The position numbers and the translations under genes are program-made. A DNA stretch of 25,121 nucleotides. Source: Firmicutes bacterium UBA1739. Its GTDB lineage: Bacteria; Bacillota; Clostridia; Peptostreptococcales; Anaerovoracaceae. Of this stretch, positions 23,122-25,121 are shown in pieces. The DNA lies in contig DCHZ01000005.1 of the NCBI GenBank assembly GCA_002315385.1, positions 1-25,121 on the forward strand, in the 5' to 3' direction. The stretch's first letter is position 1; each line of letters opens with the position of its first letter. The notes below the pieces were generated by a model that was not told the DNA's origin, searched no databases, and was given only the letters and a program-made list of their open reading frames with translations.

Positions 23122-24462
23122 TTATCTCAATCTGTTGGAACGTCTCCAGATATTCATTTCTTCGGCCTGTTTTATCAGATTGTCTCTGAAATCCGGATGT
23201 GCTATTGAAATGATATCCTCTGCTCTTTCCCAGGTTGACTTTCCGGCAAGGTTCACTACTCCGTACTCAGTTGCCACATGAAAAGCCAGACTTCTCGGAG
23301 TTGAAATTATCTCTCCCGGCTGAATTGTGGGGATTATTCTGGACTGAAGACTGCCGTCCCTTCCTATTCTTGTAGAAGATAAGGCAATAATACCTATCCC
23401 TCCCTTTGATTCAAAGGCTCCTTCCATAAAATCAATCTGACCGCCTGTGCCACTGATCTGCTTTGTTCCGACGGATTCGGAACTGAACTGGCCGAATAAA
23501 TCCAGAGAAATGCAGTTTACAATGCATGTCATTTTATCATTATTTGAAATTACTCCGGGTGAGTTTACATAATCAACGGGATACGATACCAGCTCCGGAT
23601 TGTCGGCTACCCAGTCATACAGTCTCTGAGTTCCCAGGGCCACCGTCCATACTCCTTTGCCGTTTCCCACACGATTGAATTTATTAGTCAGTTTCCCTGC
23701 TTCGTGCATGTCAACATAACTGTCGCATATCATTTCGGTATGCATTCCCAGATTTTTCAGATCCGACTGTGCAATCATCCTTCCGATGGCATTCGGCATT
23801 CCGCCTATTCCGAGCTGGATATTGGCTCCGTCTTCTATGTAAGGCATAATATTCTCTGCTATTCTGTTATCAATTTCACTCGGTACCGGATTCGGGATGA
23901 TATCCACCGGGATATTCGGTCCCTCAACGATACAGTCAACTTCGGAAATATGAACTTTGTCGTCGAAGCCCCCGTTTACCCATTTCAGATTCTCATTTAT
24001 TTCCACTATTACATATTTGGCTTTATCTATAATCGCCTTCTGGGCTGAATTAATATATGAAAGGCTGAAATACCCTTCACTGTCCATCGCGGATACCGCA
24101 ATCATCACCACATCAACATTAAGATATCTGCGGTAATACTCGGGAATATACCTGTAAACACCCGGCAGATAATTACACAGCCCTTTACTGTGATATTTTC
24201 TGTCAATACCGCTCATCTGCCATACAGAGAAGGTAAATGTCTCCCTTTGAGGATCCCTCTCCACTATCTCAATAGGTCTGAGAGAAAACATACTTCTGAC
24301 TTTAATATCATTCAGTTCTTCTTTTCTGGCAGCCAGGGCTCTGTCCATCAGGTAAGGAATTGATACTCCCAGTCCGTATTCCACATTGTCGCCGTTTTTT
24401 ACAATTTTCACAGCATCTTCTGCTGTTTTGAGTTTTGATTTATATTCCGAAAGATAGCTCAT
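23122..24462 (-). CDS. Acetyl-CoA hydrolase/transferase family CoA-transferase
   Basis: The 446-residue protein belongs to the group that contains butyryl-CoA:acetate and 4-hydroxybutyrate CoA-transferases. It moves CoA between acyl groups through a glutamyl-CoA intermediate. Visible motifs are LGIGGMPNAIG (217-227), HTEM (241-244) whose Glu243 probably matches the catalytic Glu238 of the Clostridium aminobutyricum enzyme, SSESVGTKQISGTGGQIDF (327-345) and STPRSLAFHVATEYGVVNL with the C-terminal LAGKSTWERAEDII. Size is normal for the family. AGGAG precedes the start, and the gene has its own promoter. Substrate choice (acetate with butyryl, propionyl, or 4-hydroxybutyryl-CoA) cannot be settled from motifs alone. 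It suggests a fermentative anaerobe. Confidence 0.9.
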   Translation of the reverse strand: MSYLSEYKSKLKTAEDAVKIVKNGDNVEYGLGVSIPYLMDRALAARKEELNDIKVRSMFSLRPIEIVERDPQRETFTFSVWQMSGIDRKYHSKGLCNYLPGVYRYIPEYYRRYLNVDVVMIAVSAMDSEGYFSLSYINSAQKAIIDKAKYVIVEINENLKWVNGGFDDKVHISEVDCIVEGPNIPVDIIPNPVPSEIDNRIAENIMPYIEDGANIQLGIGGMPNAIGRMIAQSDLKNLGMHTEMICDSYVDMHEAGKLTNKFNRVGNGKGVWTVALGTQRLYDWVADNPELVSYPVDYVNSPGVISNNDKMTCIVNCISLDLFGQFSSESVGTKQISGTGGQIDFMEGAFESKGGIGIIALSSTRIGRDGSLQSRIIPTIQPGEIISTPRSLAFHVATEYGVVNLAGKSTWERAEDIISIAHPDFRDNLIKQAEEMNIWRRSNRLR

Positions 24463-24492
24463 TTTATTCTCCTGTCATTAGTTTAACAATTA

Positions 24493-24521
24493 ATTATATT
24501 GCTATAACGGGATAAAATCAA
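24493..24521 (-). promoter_or_regulatory. Promoter of the CoA-transferase gene
   Basis: On the minus strand TTGATT (24521-24516), a 17-base spacer and a perfect TATAAT (24498-24493), about 31 bases before the start codon. Confidence 0.78.
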
Positions 24522-24561
24522 TATTATTCACCATTTTGTGCCTATTATTTCATCTTTTTTG

Positions 24562-24600
24562 CTGCCGGATTACTATCCGCCTCGCGGATGGCAGTATTTT
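24562..24600 (+). terminator. Orphan terminator-like hairpin
   Basis: CTGCC (24562-24566) pairs with GGCAG (24590-24594) and ATCCGC (24575-24580) with GCGGAT (24584-24589), with an eight-base bulge between, followed by TATTTTTT on the plus strand. No plus-strand gene precedes it. On the minus strand it is followed by an A-run, so it would not terminate there. Confidence 0.4.
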
Positions 24601-24867
24601 TTATTCTTTGTTCTCTCCCGTCATTTCCGGAATAATTCTCTTTTTGTATTTAAGTTTAGTCCGTCCCGCATTTTCACACCGGATTTTCCATTTATCTTCA
24701 TCCACAGTTTCCACACCGTTTAATATCAGCAGATCTATCTCTTCGCCGGTTTTCCTCCATACCCTGCCTTTGGACATTGCGCCTTCGATCAGTTTCATGA
24801 TGAAATACCGTTCCTTCAAATCACTTATTAAATCTGACGATTGCGACCGCTGCCGGGAAACCCCCAC
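24601..24867 (-). CDS. Uncharacterised small ORF, possible gene remnant
   Basis: An 88-codon frame with a GTG start lies between the CoA-transferase promoter and the tRNA gene. The peptide is charged and protein-like (ISDLKERYFIMKLIEGAMSK, GEEIDLLILNGVETVDEDKW) with no membrane segment. I do not recognise a family. There is no good ribosome binding site before the GTG; an internal ATG (codon 24, 24798) has GAAGGAA about 14 bases upstream, which is rather far. An in-frame stop lies just before the GTG. It could be a small real gene, the C-terminal remnant of a longer one, or chance. The opposite-strand frame is much less protein-like. Confidence 0.35.
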   Translation of the reverse strand: MGVSRQRSQSSDLISDLKERYFIMKLIEGAMSKGRVWRKTGEEIDLLILNGVETVDEDKWKIRCENAGRTKLKYKKRIIPEMTGENKE

Positions 24868-24990
24868 CCTGAAGATTCAAAGCAGCTGTGTGCTCCCTTA
24901 ACAGAGCTCCGTATTTTCGGATAGCTTCGGCAGGCCTGATTCTAATTAACTGTGTTCTCTCTAAACACTGCAAATTTTTTTAAAATTAAC

Positions 24991-25018
24991 TTGCATCTGA
25001 AACAATTCAGTGTATAAT
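24991..25018 (+). promoter_or_regulatory. Promoter of the tRNA-Pro gene
   Basis: TTGCAT (24991-24996), a 16-base spacer and a perfect TATAAT (25013-25018) preceded by TG, 18 bases before the mature tRNA 5' end. Confidence 0.72.
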
Positions 25019-25036
25019 ATAGTTATTGTTGCTTTT

Positions 25037-25113
25037 CGGGGTGTAGCGCAGCTTGGTAGCGTACCAGACTGGGGGTCTGATGGTCGCAGGTTCGAATCCT
25101 GTCACTCCGACCA
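25037..25113 (+). tRNA. tRNA-Pro (anticodon GGG)
   Basis: A 77-base cloverleaf. The acceptor stem is CGGGGTG/CACTCCG with one G-U pair, discriminator A and encoded CCA at 25111-25113. The D arm contains AGCTTGGTA. The anticodon stem is CCAGA/TCTGA with a C-A mismatch at the top and loop CTGGGGG, placing GGG at positions 34-36. The T arm GCAGG-TTCGAAT-CCTGT is standard. The first pair C1-G72 and the overall sequence fit proline tRNAs. It reads CCC and CCU codons. Confidence 0.95.
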
Positions 25114-25121
25114 TATCGAGT

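Noticed and set aside
1..25121. CRISPR arrays, insertion sequences, prophage or integrase genes
   Set aside because: None was seen. The window is made of housekeeping metabolic genes with similar codon style throughout, although one tRNA gene lies at the edge.

Overview
The window looks like chromosomal DNA of an anaerobic Gram-positive bacterium, most likely a member of the Clostridia (Bacillota). This rests on the gene families (an FL-domain type I-beta DAHP synthase, meso-diaminopimelate dehydrogenase, Hsp33, AzlCD, an LtaS-type enzyme and a butyryl/4-hydroxybutyrate-type CoA-transferase), on strong AGGAGG-type ribosome binding sites, and on consensus sigma-A promoters (TTGACA/TATAAT). It is an assignment by family knowledge, not a database match.

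Region 1 (1-8410) is the aromatic amino acid region. After an AT-rich upstream stretch comes a small protein that resembles the HD domain of RelA/SpoT enzymes but has lost its metal ligands (397-915). A near-consensus promoter (1008-1036) then drives a leader RNA. This leader encodes a 41-residue peptide with ten Tyr/Phe/Trp residues in a stretch of twelve, followed by mutually exclusive hairpins and an intrinsic terminator (1231-1260). It has the full layout of a ribosome-mediated attenuator. Behind it lie aroF, tyrA, aroA, aroC, pheA (chorismate mutase-prephenate dehydratase-ACT) and a shikimate dehydrogenase-shikimate kinase fusion, tightly packed and partly overlapping. Dehydroquinate synthase and dehydroquinase are absent from the window. 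A bidirectional terminator at 8358-8403 closes the region.

Region 2 (8468-13692) holds hslO (Hsp33) and ddh on the minus strand, divergent from asd-dapA-dapB on the plus strand. Asd, DapA, DapB and Ddh together cover every step from aspartyl phosphate to meso-diaminopimelate, with Ddh replacing the four-step acylated branch. A strong bidirectional terminator follows dapB.

Region 3 (13801-18217, minus strand, read right to left) holds a metallophosphoesterase, deoB, a pyrimidine nucleoside phosphorylase, azlC and azlD. The last four appear to form one operon joining nucleoside catabolism to a branched-chain amino acid exporter.

Region 4 (18301-25121) holds, on the minus strand, a nitroreductase whose promoter carries a perfect palindrome, an 881-residue LtaS-like enzyme with a C-terminal degenerate GDPD-like domain, S-adenosylhomocysteine hydrolase with a structured upstream region, a CoA-transferase with a clear promoter, and an uncertain small ORF. 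A tRNA-Pro(GGG) gene with its own promoter lies on the plus strand at the right edge.

The most notable item is the aromatic leader-peptide attenuator, followed by the LtaS-GDPD-like fusion and the HD-domain relic.
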